Notes: generated by a model not told the origin, from the letters alone. Shown: positions 41,928 through 54,067, numbered from the stretch's first letter. The stretch: 64,000 bases of DNA from an uncultured Bartonella sp. (GCF_946479275.1 NZ_CAMLFE010000002.1:348482-412481), one strand, 5' to 3'. Numbers and translations: made by a program.

Positions 41928-42338
41928 TCAGCCTTTTCTGAAACGGATTCTGGCTGAACGTTCGATTGCCGCAACAGTCAAATCCTCAAGTTCGAACTGG
42001 TCGCGTAAAATTTGTAAGAACATCAATTCTTCCTGCCTGACATCAAGATCGCTTGCCGCAACTTCGACGGCGAGAGCATAAGCAGTATCCCGAAGCTTCG
42101 GAGAAAGTGCTTTGGCGGTTACTTCAAGTATTTGTTCAATTCCATCTTCAAGAGCGAGATAAGAACAACATTTTGCAGCCAGAAGGTCGAGCCGCTTCCG
42201 GTCGAACCCTCTAAAAACCGGAAAACGCGCAACAATTTCGCTCATCAATTCCAGCTCATTGTCGCTCACTGCCGCGTCAGCGGCAGAGGTTGTGACCATA
42301 ATATATATCAATGCTTCTTGTGCTGTCAGTTTTTCCAT
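41928..42338 (-). CDS. TerB-like (TerB_N/TerB fold) protein
   Basis: ALIYIMVTTSAADAAVSDNELELMSEIVARFP; RBS gaggaactg before ATG at 42338. Confidence 0.8.
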   Translation of the reverse strand: MEKLTAQEALIYIMVTTSAADAAVSDNELELMSEIVARFPVFRGFDRKRLDLLAAKCCSYLALEDGIEQILEVTAKALSPKLRDTAYALAVEVAASDLDVRQEELMFLQILRDQFELEDLTVAAIERSARIRFRKG

Positions 42339-42460
42339 CAGTTCCTCCCTTTTACTCTCTTCGTCTATGGTTTTTTCCGCTTTTTTTCTTACAATGATTG
42401 ACGAAAAGCTGTTTGAGCCATAGAGCTTTCTTAAACGATTCAAATTCAGGATAAAACCCC

Positions 42461-44125
42461 ATGGCAACAGACAATTTCGTGGCAGAAAATCTTAATCAGG
42501 ATGTCATTGATGCGGCAGCCGAATCCAGAGCATGGCCGTTCGAAGAAGCGCGCAAGATTGTCAAACGTTACGAAAAAAAGGGCTACCCTGATATGGTGAT
42601 GTTCGAGACGGGTTACGGGCCGTCCGGTTTGCCGCATATCGGCACTTTTGGTGAAGTCGCGCGTACCACAATGGTACGCCATGCTTTCCATGTGTTGACG
42701 GAAAACAAAGTCAAAACCAAACTGTTATGTTTTTCAGATGACATGGATGGATTGCGCAAAGTACCCGAAAATGTACCCAACCGTGCATTGATGGAGACTT
42801 ATCTTGGTAAACCTTTAACGCGGGTGCCCGACCCGTTTACGAAAGATTATCCCTCTTTTGGTGCCGCCAATAATGCGCGGCTTCGCGCTTTTCTTGACCG
42901 TTTCGGCTTCAATTACGAATTTGCCAGCGCGACCGATTATTATACTTCAGGACGTTTCGATGAAACGCTCCTTAAAATGCTTGCCAATTACGATAAGATC
43001 ATGGCTGTCATTGTTCCTACATTAGGTGAAGAACGGCGCGCGACCTATTCGCCATTCTTGCCGATTTCTCCTGTTTCAGGAAAAGTTTTGCAAGTTGCAA
43101 TGATTGCCCATGATGCCAAAAAGGGCACTGTTACCTATATCGAGCCGGAAACCGGTGAAAAAATTGAAACCGAAATCACCGGTGGCAAGGTCAAATGCCA
43201 ATGGAAAGCCGATTGGGCTATGCGCTGGACGGCTTTAGGCATCGACTATGAAATGGCTGGTAAAGATCTGATTGATTCAGTGGCTTTATCTTCAAAAATT
43301 TGTCGTATTCTTGGAGGAACACCTCCGGAAGGCTTTAATTACGAGCTATTTCTGGATGACAAAGGACAGAAGATTTCAAAATCGAAAGGCAATGGCCTGA
43401 CAATTGACGAATGGCTCACCTATGCCCCCACAACAAGCCTTGGCCTTTACATGTACCAGAAACCGAAAACTGCCAAGCGGCTTTATTTCGATGTCATACC
43501 GAAGGCTGTTGACGAATATTACAGTTTTCTTTCAGCCTATCCGAAGCAAAGTTGGAAAGACCGTCTCAACAATCCGGTCTGGCATATGCATAATGGCAAC
43601 CCGCCGGAAGTCGATTTACCCGTACCCTTTGCCATGTTGCTCAATCTGGTCAGTGCATCCAATGCGGAAAATGCCGATGTGTTGTGGGGCTTTATTTCAC
43701 GTTACGCCAAGGGTGCAACACCGCAAAACCAGCCTGAACTTGACAGCCTTGTCGGTTTTGCCATTCGCTATTTCAATGATTTTGTCAAACCGACGAAAAA
43801 ATTCCGTGCACCGGATGCTGTCGAGCGCGAAACTTTGGAAAAAATCGACAAAACGCTGGCAAACTTGCCGAAAGATGCCGATGCCCACACAATCCAGAAT
43901 GCACTTCTCGACATTGGCCGTGTGACAGAACGCTATCAGGACCACAACAAAAAAAGCCCTGACGGGGGGCCCGGCGTTTCTGTTTCATTTTTCCAAATGC
44001 TTTATGAAGTTCTGATCGGTCAGGAACGGGGACCGCGTTTCGGCTCTTTCATTGCTCTTTACGGTATTGATGAAACGCGGGGCTTGATTGCGAAAGCCTT
44101 GGCCGGAAAACTTGTTAACGAATAG
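42461..44125 (+). CDS. lysS: Class I lysyl-tRNA synthetase
   Basis: [25 protein letters not shown] and [13 protein letters not shown] class I signatures. Confidence 0.95.
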   Translation: MATDNFVAENLNQDVIDAAAESRAWPFEEARKIVKRYEKKGYPDMVMFETGYGPSGLPHIGTFGEVARTTMVRHAFHVLTENKVKTKLLCFSDDMDGLRKVPENVPNRALMETYLGKPLTRVPDPFTKDYPSFGAANNARLRAFLDRFGFNYEFASATDYYTSGRFDETLLKMLANYDKIMAVIVPTLGEERRATYSPFLPISPVSGKVLQVAMIAHDAKKGTVTYIEPETGEKIETEITGGKVKCQWKADWAMRWTALGIDYEMAGKDLIDSVALSSKICRILGGTPPEGFNYELFLDDKGQKISKSKGNGLTIDEWLTYAPTTSLGLYMYQKPKTAKRLYFDVIPKAVDEYYSFLSAYPKQSWKDRLNNPVWHMHNGNPPEVDLPVPFAMLLNLVSASNAENADVLWGFISRYAKGATPQNQPELDSLVGFAIRYFNDFVKPTKKFRAPDAVERETLEKIDKTLANLPKDADAHTIQNALLDIGRVTERYQDHNKKSPDGGPGVSVSFFQMLYEVLIGQERGPRFGSFIALYGIDETRGLIAKALAGKLVNE

Positions 44126-44139
44126 AAGAGGTCGAAACT

Positions 44140-44178
44140 CATCTTAAAAAAGGGGCTATTCACCCCCTTTCAAGATGA
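44140..44178 (+). terminator. Terminator-like hairpin after lysS
   Basis: catcttaaaaaaggggctattcacccccttt. Confidence 0.5.
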
Positions 44179-44372
44179 TTTTGAAACAATCCGGTACAAT
44201 TCTCGCAGTCAAGTTTTAAGCTTGTCGCCAGTTTGTTGAAAATTTTAGACAAAGGACACAAATTCCTCACTCTTTTTTAAAAAAAGAGGTAAAAGAAGCG
44301 GAATTTTATTGTCGACCGGCCGGTTATAAAAATAAACGGGTCGCACGGATAACGAAGTAACAGGAGTGAGTT

Positions 44373-45947
44373 ATGAACGAGGCACAAGAGGTCGCGCGGC
44401 GCCGCACATTTGCTATTATCGCGCACCCTGATGCCGGTAAGACAACCTTGACCGAAAAATTGTTGCTGTTCGGTGGTGCCATCCAGCTTGCAGGTGAAGT
44501 CAAGGCCAAGAAAGACCGTATCCAGACGCGTTCCGACTGGATGAAAATCGAACGCGAGCGCGGCATTTCGGTTGTCACCTCGGTTATGACATTTGAATAT
44601 GAAGATCATATATTCAATCTGCTTGATACACCGGGGCACGAAGACTTTGCCGATGATACCTACCGCACACTGACGGCTGTCGATAGCGCTGTCATGGTTC
44701 TTGATGGAGCGCGCGGTATTGAACCCAGAACATTGAAGCTTTTTGAAGTCTGTCGTATGCGCGACATTCCGATTGTGACGTTCGTTAACAAAATGGATCG
44801 GGAGGCACTGGATCCATTAGAGATATTGGACGAGATTGAAGACAAGCTTGCGCTTGATACTGCCCCTATTACGTGGCCTATCGGCTCGGGTAAAAATTTC
44901 GCAGGAAGTTTTGATCTTCATAACAACCTTGTTCGCCAGAAAGACGAGGAAAAAACTCCGCGCTCTGTCAGCGGGCCTGAAGAAGCAGCCCTATTGCTGC
45001 CCGAACATGATCGTGCTGCTTTTGTCGAAGGCGTTGTTCTTGCGCGTGACGCATGTAAAAAATTTGACTTGAAATCGTTCCGTGAAGGCCAAATGACACC
45101 GGTCTATTTCGGTTCAGCGTTGAAGAATTATGGTGTGCGTGATCTTATCGACGCTCTGGTTGCCTATGGGCCAAGTCCGCGGGCGCAAGTTGCAGATACG
45201 CGCATTGTCGAGGCGACAGAGCCGAAAATGACCGGCTTTGTTTTTAAAATCCAAGCCAATATGGACCCAAATCACCGCGATCGCATCGCATTTTTACGTG
45301 TTTGTTCGGGAATTCTATCCCGCGGCATGAAAGCAAAACTTGTGCGCACCGGTAAACCCATGACGTTATCAACGCCACAATTTTTCTTTGCCCGCTCCCG
45401 CCAGATTGCCGATGAAGCCTATGCCGGCGATGTTGTAGGAATACCCAATCATGGAACATTACGCATTGGCGATACGCTGACAGAAGGCGAAGACATTCTT
45501 TTCAAAGGCGTTCCGAATTTTGCTCCGGAAATTTTGCGTCGTGTTCGTCTGGGTGACCCGATGAAGGCAAAGAAGCTTAAAGAAGCCTTGCAACAAATGG
45601 CCGAAGAAGGTGTTGTTCAGCTCTTTATGCCTGATGATGGTTCGCCGTCGATTGTCGGTGTTATCGGTGCTTTGCAAATTGATGTTCTGACCGAGCGTCT
45701 CAAAGTCGAATATTCTCTTCCCGTCGGTTTTGAACCGGCACGCTTTACTGTATGCCGCTGGATTTCGGCCGATAACAAAGAGGATCTCGAGAAATTTGTT
45801 GCGACACACCGTGATGCTATTGCATCCGATCTCGACGGCGATCCGGTATTTCTCGCAGAAAACAATTTTTCGCTCAATTACGAAGCGGAACGGTCTCCGA
45901 AAATCAAAATCGCAACAATTAAAGACTACCAGATACGCAGCAAATAA
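44373..45947 (+). CDS. prfC: Peptide chain release factor 3
   Basis: IIAHPDAGKTTLTEKLLLFGGAIQLAGEVK; LLDTPGHEDFADDTYRTL. Confidence 0.97.
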   Translation: MNEAQEVARRRTFAIIAHPDAGKTTLTEKLLLFGGAIQLAGEVKAKKDRIQTRSDWMKIERERGISVVTSVMTFEYEDHIFNLLDTPGHEDFADDTYRTLTAVDSAVMVLDGARGIEPRTLKLFEVCRMRDIPIVTFVNKMDREALDPLEILDEIEDKLALDTAPITWPIGSGKNFAGSFDLHNNLVRQKDEEKTPRSVSGPEEAALLLPEHDRAAFVEGVVLARDACKKFDLKSFREGQMTPVYFGSALKNYGVRDLIDALVAYGPSPRAQVADTRIVEATEPKMTGFVFKIQANMDPNHRDRIAFLRVCSGILSRGMKAKLVRTGKPMTLSTPQFFFARSRQIADEAYAGDVVGIPNHGTLRIGDTLTEGEDILFKGVPNFAPEILRRVRLGDPMKAKKLKEALQQMAEEGVVQLFMPDDGSPSIVGVIGALQIDVLTERLKVEYSLPVGFEPARFTVCRWISADNKEDLEKFVATHRDAIASDLDGDPVFLAENNFSLNYEAERSPKIKIATIKDYQIRSK

Positions 45948-46161
45948 ATATTCATAATTGCGAAGTTATTTATAGATAAAATGACCGTTCTCTGTTCTGT
46001 TTTCTAGTCGGTTACTTGTATTATTGAAATATAAATTTGGTAGCGGGATTTTTGTTCTGACGCCATTCGGGATTTCGTGTCACGCTTTACTGGATGGCTC
46101 TCCCGCAAAAACAATGTCAATCGAACGGAATGATTGGCATTGTCAGTCCTCTCTTAATAAA

Positions 46162-46530
46162 TCAGCGCCGATTGCAGTTTTTCATTGCTCTTATAAATTC
46201 TTCAAAATTGATATCCAGAAAGTCCAGAAGTGTCATCAGCCGTGAAACGGCAATGCGATCTGCTCCTTTTTCATATTTTTGAATTTGCTGCGGTGTGATA
46301 CCCGCAACGGCTGCCAATTCCGTTTGAGTTACGCCGTTTTTTTTACGGAATTGGCGTAACAACCCGCCTATTTTTTGGTCACTCTGGGTTTCATTAAATT
46401 TCAACGTTTGAATATTTTCAGAGGAAATGTTACCGCCATTTTCCATATGATTCACCATCAACTCATCCCAATAAATTTTTCTTTCAATCTCCTGTTTCGG
46501 GCAATCACACACAAGTTCTATAAAAAACAT
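46162..46530 (-). CDS. XRE-family HTH transcriptional regulator
   Basis: GGLLRQFRKKNGVTQTELAAVAGITPQQIQKYEKGADRIAVSRL. Confidence 0.88.
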   Translation of the reverse strand: MFFIELVCDCPKQEIERKIYWDELMVNHMENGGNISSENIQTLKFNETQSDQKIGGLLRQFRKKNGVTQTELAAVAGITPQQIQKYEKGADRIAVSRLMTLLDFLDINFEEFIRAMKNCNRR

Positions 46531-47042
46531 TGCCGAAACACTATCTTGTTGGAAAAGTCCCCCAAACGATCAACTCCCATATTGATCACCATTTTCTACG
46601 TCCCATCGAGCCAAGCCCGCTCTTTGCCCGCGCGTCGCTATTGGCATTGGCAGATTGAACCTGATTTAGCCAATAGCACATATTCTAAAATTGAGAAATA
46701 ATATATTTATTTTAAAATTATATAAATCAAATATGTTTGATCGATCATATAGTTTACACTATCCAGACCGAAGAAAAATCGGGACAGCTTTCCCGATATT
46801 GATGAATTATGAAAGAGGGACATGTTAAAACGTCTTTCATCTCATCCAAAGCTGTGAGAATAAACAGCATCAAAACGGGTCCGGACAAAAACCGTTTTCC
46901 ACGAGTTCCGGCACTAAGCGTTTTTGAATCGCTTTATTGGCAATCCTGATATTTTTTGAGAGAAAGCAAGCTCAACGTCGCTTGATAAAATGGATAATCT
47001 GTATGCAATAGCGCATCAAATGACGTATCTTTTTAAAGATAT

Positions 47043-47080
47043 AAAAAACGGCACCAAACGAATTTGATGCCGTTTTTATT
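47043..47080 (-). terminator. Terminator of trxA
   Basis: aaaaacggcatcaaattcgtttggtgccgtttttt on the minus strand. Confidence 0.8.
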
Positions 47081-47098
47081 AAAATAAATTCTACAGAA

Positions 47099-47422
47099 TT
47101 ATTTTACGCCGTCTTTAATCCAGTCTGACAAGCGGCTTTTCGGAGCAGCGCCGACCATATTGGAGACGATTTCTCCATTATTGAACAACAGTAATGTGGG
47201 GATTGAACGGACACCGAACTGCGTTGCAAGCTCGGGATTTTCATCAATATTGATTTTGGCGACCTTGACCTTACCCTGTAATTCGGTAGCAATTTCTTCA
47301 AGCGAGGGGGCTATCATTTTACATGGACCGCACCATTCTGCCCAGAAGTCTACAACAACAGGTTCTGCCGACTTTAGCACGTCATTTTCAAAATTGCTTG
47401 TATCGACTTTTACAGTGCTCAT
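47099..47422 (-). CDS. trxA: Thioredoxin
   Basis: [22 protein letters not shown]; start at 47422 ([11 protein letters not shown]). Confidence 0.97.
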   Translation of the reverse strand: MSTVKVDTSNFENDVLKSAEPVVVDFWAEWCGPCKMIAPSLEEIATELQGKVKVAKINIDENPELATQFGVRSIPTLLLFNNGEIVSNMVGAAPKSRLSDWIKDGVK

Positions 47423-47501
47423 TGATCTTTCCTTTGTGATTCCAATTTGCCTAAATTTGGCGTGCTTGACCGGTTCCGTCAAGAGCAAGCTTTTTCACCC
47501 T

Positions 47502-50500
47502 TTATTGTTCCGGTGAATTAGTTTTTTCTTTATTGATCAGGAAATCGAGTTTTTTGCCGTCGAGTTCAAAAACTTTCGGCCCATCACTATAAATCAATAA
47601 TGTTCTGACGGCCTTATTCGGGTGAATGCTCATCAATAGCGTTCGATAAAGTGCCATTTGCAACATGTAGCTGTCAGGAATTTGCTGTTCACGTTTGGGA
47701 GCACGGCCGGTTTTGAAGTCTCCCAGAACAATCGTGTCATCACCATCATTGAGGCGGTCTATCTGTCCGGAAACGACGTATTTTTTACCCCTTATTGTGA
47801 CAGTTCCCATCAATGTCACTTCGGCACGAGCTTCTTTGGTAAACAAAGGGCGCAGTGCTTCATCATCCATAACCTTGAAGGTTTGTTCAAAAGCATCCTC
47901 TCTTTGTTCCTCACTCCATTCAGGTGCTGCTTTTTCAAGATAGGCACGGGCAAGCCTTTGCCGGTCTTCTTCCCGAATTTGTGGCAAATATTGCAAAAGC
48001 CGGTGAATGATTGTCCCCCGTTCGATAGCAAATGAAGAATTTGCCGGTTTTTCGCCCAGAACCGGCGAAATGGTAACAATGTTTTTTGCCGCCGGTGCAT
48101 TCTCGTCAATATCAAGTGAAGCACCTGAAGGGGTGAGGGGCTTAGGTAAATCGGTTTCCGGTTCCATACGTCTATGGAAATAGGAAGGAAGCGGAAAAGC
48201 CGGAACGACTGCTTCATCTTCCGCAGTTTTTGTTTCGACACTTGTGCGGCTGTCATCCACGCAATAACGCCATGCCTTGATGTCGGGTGAAGGGCCGGCA
48301 ATTTCTTCCGAAACCGGCTTCAATGCTTCACCGACAAGTTCACTCCATGTCCCGCCAACAGCATTCTTTCCCCGATAACCACAAACGATAAGGCGGTCTT
48401 CTGCCCGTGTCATGCCAACATAAAGAAGGCGCCTATATTCTTCTTCGGCTTTCAATTTTAACGTATTGATATAATTGTCACCGAATGATGTTTTGAACTC
48501 TTTTGCGGGCTGCCACAAAAAGCTCTTCTTGCCATGATCATCAATTTCGATGAATTTCGGTTCATGTTGCGCGTTCCAGATACGCGAACCGGAATCAACC
48601 AGAAAGACAATGGCGCTTTCAAGCCCCTTTGCCGCATGAACAGTCATAATACGGACTTCTTCACGATTCTGGTCGAGTTCACGTTTGATTTCCGGATCGG
48701 AAAGCTTGATTGTTTCCAGAAAAGCCTGCAAACCGGGTAAACCGGTTTTCTGGATCGACAAAGTATAATCCATGAACGCATCAAGGACATCGCTTGCTTC
48801 CGAACCCAATCGGGCGAGAATTTTTGCCCGTCCCTGATCTTCGCTCAATATATGGCTATAAAATTCATAGACAGGCGTTTTATCGGCGAGGTTTCTATAT
48901 TTTTTGAGTAAAGCCAGAACAGTTGCAAATTCGGGCTTCTCTTCACTATGAGCTTCAAGGCTATTAAACAGGCTTCCTTCACGGTTTATAGCAATCTTAT
49001 AAAGATCATCTTCATCAAGTCCGAAGAGCGGGCTTTTCAAAACAGATGCGAGAGAAAGGTCATCCTGCGGTTGCAGGACAAATCGTGCGAGTGCCGTTAA
49101 ATCACGCACGGCAATATGGCTTGCCAGACGCAAACGGTCGGCACCGGCAACCGGAACATTGCGGTTTTTCAAAGCGCGCGCCAAAGCGGGAACAAACTGG
49201 TCCCGTTTTCTCACCAGCACCATAATATCACTGGCTTTGACTTCTCTTCCCTGACCTTTAAGCATTTCATGATGATGAAGCCAATGGCTGATTGTCGTTG
49301 CCATCTCTTCGGCAAGGTGAACAGCCGGTGCATGAAGCTGGTCGACAGGTTTGCGCCAGTCTTCCGGCTCTTCCACATCTGTCGGCGCAATATTGTCCCA
49401 GATCACAACTTCACCGGGGTCATTGCGGCGAACCGCTTCATGCACAGTTTTGATATTTTCGGCTGAAAGACCTTTATAATTTTCAGGCTTTTCGAATACC
49501 CGATCAACACTTTTTAAAACATCGGCTGTCGAACGGAAGGAATAATTCAAACGTATGTGGCCGAAAGACTTGCCAACGGCTTCAGCTTTTTTTTCGATAA
49601 TGCGACCATTCGTTGCAAAATCTTCCGGCACTGCCCCTTGGAAAGAATAGATCGATTGTTTTTCATCGCCAACGGCAAAAACAGTGCGGTTGACCTCTCT
49701 TTGTCCTTCCCCGACAAAAAATTCCTGTGCAAGAAGCTGGATTATCTGCCACTGGGAAGGGCTTGTATCCTGTGCTTCGTCAACCAGAATATGGTCAATG
49801 CCCCTATCCAGCTTATATTGCACCCATTGGCCTGCACCATCGCGTTTCAATAGATTAAGCGCCCGCTCGATCAAATCGTCGAAATCAAGCAAACCTTCTG
49901 CTTTCTTCAAACTTTCATAGCGCGCCAAAAGCCGGTAACAGAGCTCGAAGGCCGCCAAATTGAGCGGTACCAGCCGTACACGTCGCAACTTGTCGAGATA
50001 GAGAACGAGTTTTTCCTGACGCATTAACAAATCGTCTTCGAGCCATGGCAAAGCTTCCAGAAGTTTTTTTGAAGCCAGCCTGCTTATTTTTCGTGGATTT
50101 CCACTGGTAAAATAAGCAAGTTCGATGAATTTTATGCTCTCGTTATTATCCGCCTTTTCTACAAGCTCCAATCTTTCAACAAATTCTTGGGTGAAAGAGT
50201 GGCCGAGACTTTTGAACACTTTAATAGTCTCATCGGTATGAAGCGCCGTTTTACGGATTTCATTAGTAAGATTTTCTTCCGTATCATCCGGAGATATTTG
50301 TAACGTTTTTTCCAGAATATGCTTGCCATCCGGTCCACTCACACGAGTAAGAAATGGACTTAAAGCTTGCCGTTTTTCAATTGCCTCGGATAACAGAGCA
50401 TCAAGTCCGCTTTCGCCCACGGTTTTTAAAACCAGCATCAATGCTTCATGAAGAGAACCATTTTTTTGTAAATAGGCTGTCTCGATCACATAACGACGCG

Positions 50501-50984
50501 CATCGGTTAAAAATTCGTCACGCTTGAGATCGTCCATCATCTCGAAATGGCCGGCAATATTGGCTTCCAAAGGAAATTGGTGAAGAAGACCTTCGCAAAA
50601 AGCATGGATGGTCTGAATTTTTAGCCCGCCCGGTGTTTCAAGAGCACGGGCAAAAAGTCTACGCGCTTCATCAAGCCTTTTTGTATCGGGTTTTTTGCCC
50701 TCAAGCGCGATCAACACCTCTGTCAATTTGTCATCATCAAGCTCTGTCCAGCCGGAAAGAGTCTGGAAAATGCGCGTTTGCATGACAGCAGCGGCTGCTT
50801 TGGTATAAGTGAGGCACAGAATCCGCGCCGGTTCGGTGCCATTCAATAAAAGTCTGATAACCCGAAACGTCAAAACATGGGTTTTACCGGAACCGGCATT
50901 GGCAGACACCCACGCACTGCTTTGCGGATTGGAAGCGGCCGTCTGATTTTTAATGGCATCCTCAGGAATTTCACGTTTGGTCAT
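47502..50984 (-). CDS. addA: ATP-dependent helicase/nuclease AddA
   Basis: UvrD-like helicase motifs (VSANAGSGKTHVLTFRVIRLLL, DEAQDTSPSQW), C-terminal nuclease domain. Confidence 0.95.
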   Translation of the reverse strand: MTKREIPEDAIKNQTAASNPQSSAWVSANAGSGKTHVLTFRVIRLLLNGTEPARILCLTYTKAAAAVMQTRIFQTLSGWTELDDDKLTEVLIALEGKKPDTKRLDEARRLFARALETPGGLKIQTIHAFCEGLLHQFPLEANIAGHFEMMDDLKRDEFLTDARRYVIETAYLQKNGSLHEALMLVLKTVGESGLDALLSEAIEKRQALSPFLTRVSGPDGKHILEKTLQISPDDTEENLTNEIRKTALHTDETIKVFKSLGHSFTQEFVERLELVEKADNNESIKFIELAYFTSGNPRKISRLASKKLLEALPWLEDDLLMRQEKLVLYLDKLRRVRLVPLNLAAFELCYRLLARYESLKKAEGLLDFDDLIERALNLLKRDGAGQWVQYKLDRGIDHILVDEAQDTSPSQWQIIQLLAQEFFVGEGQREVNRTVFAVGDEKQSIYSFQGAVPEDFATNGRIIEKKAEAVGKSFGHIRLNYSFRSTADVLKSVDRVFEKPENYKGLSAENIKTVHEAVRRNDPGEVVIWDNIAPTDVEEPEDWRKPVDQLHAPAVHLAEEMATTISHWLHHHEMLKGQGREVKASDIMVLVRKRDQFVPALARALKNRNVPVAGADRLRLASHIAVRDLTALARFVLQPQDDLSLASVLKSPLFGLDEDDLYKIAINREGSLFNSLEAHSEEKPEFATVLALLKKYRNLADKTPVYEFYSHILSEDQGRAKILARLGSEASDVLDAFMDYTLSIQKTGLPGLQAFLETIKLSDPEIKRELDQNREEVRIMTVHAAKGLESAIVFLVDSGSRIWNAQHEPKFIEIDDHGKKSFLWQPAKEFKTSFGDNYINTLKLKAEEEYRRLLYVGMTRAEDRLIVCGYRGKNAVGGTWSELVGEALKPVSEEIAGPSPDIKAWRYCVDDSRTSVETKTAEDEAVVPAFPLPSYFHRRMEPETDLPKPLTPSGASLDIDENAPAAKNIVTISPVLGEKPANSSFAIERGTIIHRLLQYLPQIREEDRQRLARAYLEKAAPEWSEEQREDAFEQTFKVMDDEALRPLFTKEARAEVTLMGTVTIRGKKYVVSGQIDRLNDGDDTIVLGDFKTGRAPKREQQIPDSYMLQMALYRTLLMSIHPNKAVRTLLIYSDGPKVFELDGKKLDFLINKEKTNSPEQ

Positions 50985-53900
50985 TCTTCACCTGCCGTGT
51001 CAGAACCGGCCGACCATTCAAGAACCCGCGCCAAATGGTCATAATCACCTTCATAAGTGGTCAAAGGTGGCATTGCCCGCGACAAATAGCCATGGGCGGG
51101 ATTTTGATAATATTCAACAAGTTCACCCAATCTTGCCCAAGCTTCTTCGGAAAGTTCGATTGCGGTTTTTTTGGCAGATAGAGAAATGCGCTCTTCTTTT
51201 ACTTCTCCGTGGGCATTCAAACGGATATAGGCAAGTTCGGTCGGTTTGATATTTTTAAGCGGAACAAAAGCATTGCGCGACAACAGAGCTGCTTCCAACG
51301 CCAATTGCGGTGCCATGAGTGTCGCCGCCTGCTTGACGGAAGGAGTCGAGCCGGTCTTGAAATCAAGAATTTCGGCGAAACGTCCATCCATCACATCGAC
51401 GCGGTCGGCACGCCCTGAAAGGGTTGCTCCTTCCGGCACAATATGAACGGGACGGGCCGAAATTTCGACATATCTTTCGCGTGGAGAAAGTCCTTTTTCC
51501 CATTCGATGATTGATGGTGCGAGAATTTCAAAACGCGGCCACCATATAGCTTCAACATCAAGTGGAAGTTGCATCCGGTCAAATTCAGCACGCGCAATTT
51601 CAAGAAATTTTTGCAATGCATCCGGTTTTTCCGGATCAATTTTCAGCAATGAAAAGCCCGCAACAATTGCATGATAAAGTGTGCCACGCTCGGCAACCGA
51701 TGGATCGTGGATAAGGTCATCAAGCGGCTTCAGGCGTAAAACTTTTTTGGCGTAAATTGCATAAGGGTCGCGGCGTAATGTTTCAATTTCGGTAACAGAA
51801 AAATGTTTCGGACGTTGCTTCAATGGGGGGGTGGGGCATGGGCGCGCAATAAAATCGACATTTTTGCGACGGTCGAGTTCCCGCGCCCAGTGGACAAAAA
51901 CTCCGCCACGTGCGCGCATATTGGCGCTCGCTTTGGCGCCAACAACTGTTTCCAGCCTTTGCAACCAGCGCGAAGGCACTGAAGGGGCATTATCAACTCT
52001 CAATGCCCTGCTCATAATCACTTTATCCATGCCCATAGCCATCTGGAAATCATGGGCAGCCAAACCGATCCGTCGCTCCGGTGGGTCAAGTGTCAATGTC
52101 ATTTTCATCGGCCGTGACATGAACGGGTCATTGCGTGCTGTTGCAGGCCAAGACCCTTCATTCAAGCCACCAATGACCATTGTATCAACCGTTTGCAATC
52201 GTGATTCCAATGCACCCCAGATAAAAAGACGGGGATGACCACCGGCAGAGGGGCTCACCGAGCGTGCAGCCATCAAAGCTTCAAGAATGGCCGGCCATTC
52301 GGAAATGTCAAACGTAAGGCCGGATTGATCGGCAACAAGATCGCGCAGCAAAGATATAATGGCTTTACCCGCTTCACCGGCATAAAGCGCGTGAAACGAG
52401 CCTTGCTCGTTTGCCCCGAAATTTTCCAAAACTTCAGTCGTGGCACGGGCAACTTCGTTCACCGACTGCGGTTCGCTTTTTGCCATCAATGCCACCAATG
52501 GCTGAACGGCTTTCACCAGTGAAGACGCAAGATTTCTTGCTTCCTCGATCATATCGGAATCAATATCGCTCGTCCCGTTTTCATCTGTTGTGAGAGCAAG
52601 AAGCCGCTCTTCAACAAACTGCTCACAGGTTGCAATATTTATTCTTCCGGTTCCGCCCCTTAATGCAAAGAGCTCGAAACGTTCGGCAATTTTTCGTAAA
52701 GATCCGCGTTCATATCCAAGTGACGTCAACGGGTGTTTCAGAAGCGAAAGGAAAGCCACCGGATCGCCGGGTTGAAACAAAGTTTGTAAAATAAGCCGCA
52801 ACAAAGTTGCCGGTAACACTTCGCTTAAAGGAACACCGCCGGAATCATTGGCCTCAATGCCGAAACGTTTAAGTTCGGCAACAACACGGCGGGCAAGATT
52901 TCTGTCCCCCGTCACAAGCGCGGCCGTTTTCTTTTTGTCTTCAATTGCTTGCCTTAGCGCAACTGCGATTGCCAAAGCCTCTTCACGCTCATTGGCGGCC
53001 TCTATCAACGAGACATCGGCAAAAATTTCATCAAAACCATCGCGTTTCAATTGTGACCATGTGTCGGTGGTCACTGCCGGTCGCAATGCTTCGGATAAAA
53101 TTGCAGCGCGTTTTTTCTTGTTTTCCGAAGGCGCCCCAATCTCGTCAACGACATTTCTTGCAAGTTTCATGCGGTCGAACAATTTTTTGAAGCTATATTG
53201 CGGATGGCCGAAAATGGAGGGGTCGTCATGCGTTTCATCAAGCGCCGCCCACTGGGCATCATCCATTGCAAGGTCGAGACCGGGCAAGACAACCGCACCA
53301 TTTTCCAATCCGCTTACCACTTTCAGCAAATCGGCAATGGCCGGAATCGAGCCATTGGAACCGGCCACAATAACGGGATCACGCGGTTTGTTACGCAAAA
53401 GCCTTTCAGTTTCCGCCCGAATGGCCTGATTGCGCCATTCGGCAGGATTTATTTTTTGCCGTTCGGCAAGAATATCAGGCCAGGTTTTTGTTACAATTTC
53501 CAGAAAATCAAGTGTCACCTGCCACCATTCGGCAACCATATCGGGTGCAATATCTTCAAGTTTTGCCCAGTCGGCGGACTCTGTCTCGACCTCGTCCATC
53601 AGGCGGGCGAGATCTTCGGCAAGCCAGATTGCATCGGCTGTATTGGCCGGTATGATAATATCTTCACTGCCGAAGAGCGAGCGCACATGGGCAGGCAAAT
53701 TCTCGCGCCACGGACGGATAAGGCGCGCCAATAACAAGAGCCGCTCGACATCGCCAATCTTCGGATTGAGCGACAAAGCTGCTGCACCATTATCAAGGAA
53801 AAAAGCCGTATCTTCATCAACATCGCCCAAAGGGCGAATTGTCGGCAGGAAGCTTGAATGTGTCTTGCTCATCTCCACAAAGCAAGAGCGCAGCGTACGC

Positions 53901-54067
53901 GCGGCACGCCGTGTCGGAACATAGATGAGCGTATCTGCCAAAGCTGTCTGGATATTGCCGCCTTTGCCGAAATCTTTAATCAAGTGTCCCGAAAGAAGTG
54001 CATCAACAAAAATTGGCAAAAACGGCGCACCGCTCGAAATCGAAAACAGCTTCGGCTTGTCTTTCAC
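50981..54067 (-). CDS. addB: Double-strand break repair protein AddB
   Basis: 1028 aa; overlaps addA by 4 nt; PD-(D/E)XK-like FAEILDFKTGSTPSVKQ. Confidence 0.94.
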   Translation of the reverse strand: MKDKPKLFSISSGAPFLPIFVDALLSGHLIKDFGKGGNIQTALADTLIYVPTRRAARTLRSCFVEMSKTHSSFLPTIRPLGDVDEDTAFFLDNGAAALSLNPKIGDVERLLLLARLIRPWRENLPAHVRSLFGSEDIIIPANTADAIWLAEDLARLMDEVETESADWAKLEDIAPDMVAEWWQVTLDFLEIVTKTWPDILAERQKINPAEWRNQAIRAETERLLRNKPRDPVIVAGSNGSIPAIADLLKVVSGLENGAVVLPGLDLAMDDAQWAALDETHDDPSIFGHPQYSFKKLFDRMKLARNVVDEIGAPSENKKKRAAILSEALRPAVTTDTWSQLKRDGFDEIFADVSLIEAANEREEALAIAVALRQAIEDKKKTAALVTGDRNLARRVVAELKRFGIEANDSGGVPLSEVLPATLLRLILQTLFQPGDPVAFLSLLKHPLTSLGYERGSLRKIAERFELFALRGGTGRINIATCEQFVEERLLALTTDENGTSDIDSDMIEEARNLASSLVKAVQPLVALMAKSEPQSVNEVARATTEVLENFGANEQGSFHALYAGEAGKAIISLLRDLVADQSGLTFDISEWPAILEALMAARSVSPSAGGHPRLFIWGALESRLQTVDTMVIGGLNEGSWPATARNDPFMSRPMKMTLTLDPPERRIGLAAHDFQMAMGMDKVIMSRALRVDNAPSVPSRWLQRLETVVGAKASANMRARGGVFVHWARELDRRKNVDFIARPCPTPPLKQRPKHFSVTEIETLRRDPYAIYAKKVLRLKPLDDLIHDPSVAERGTLYHAIVAGFSLLKIDPEKPDALQKFLEIARAEFDRMQLPLDVEAIWWPRFEILAPSIIEWEKGLSPRERYVEISARPVHIVPEGATLSGRADRVDVMDGRFAEILDFKTGSTPSVKQAATLMAPQLALEAALLSRNAFVPLKNIKPTELAYIRLNAHGEVKEERISLSAKKTAIELSEEAWARLGELVEYYQNPAHGYLSRAMPPLTTYEGDYDHLARVLEWSAGSDTAGEE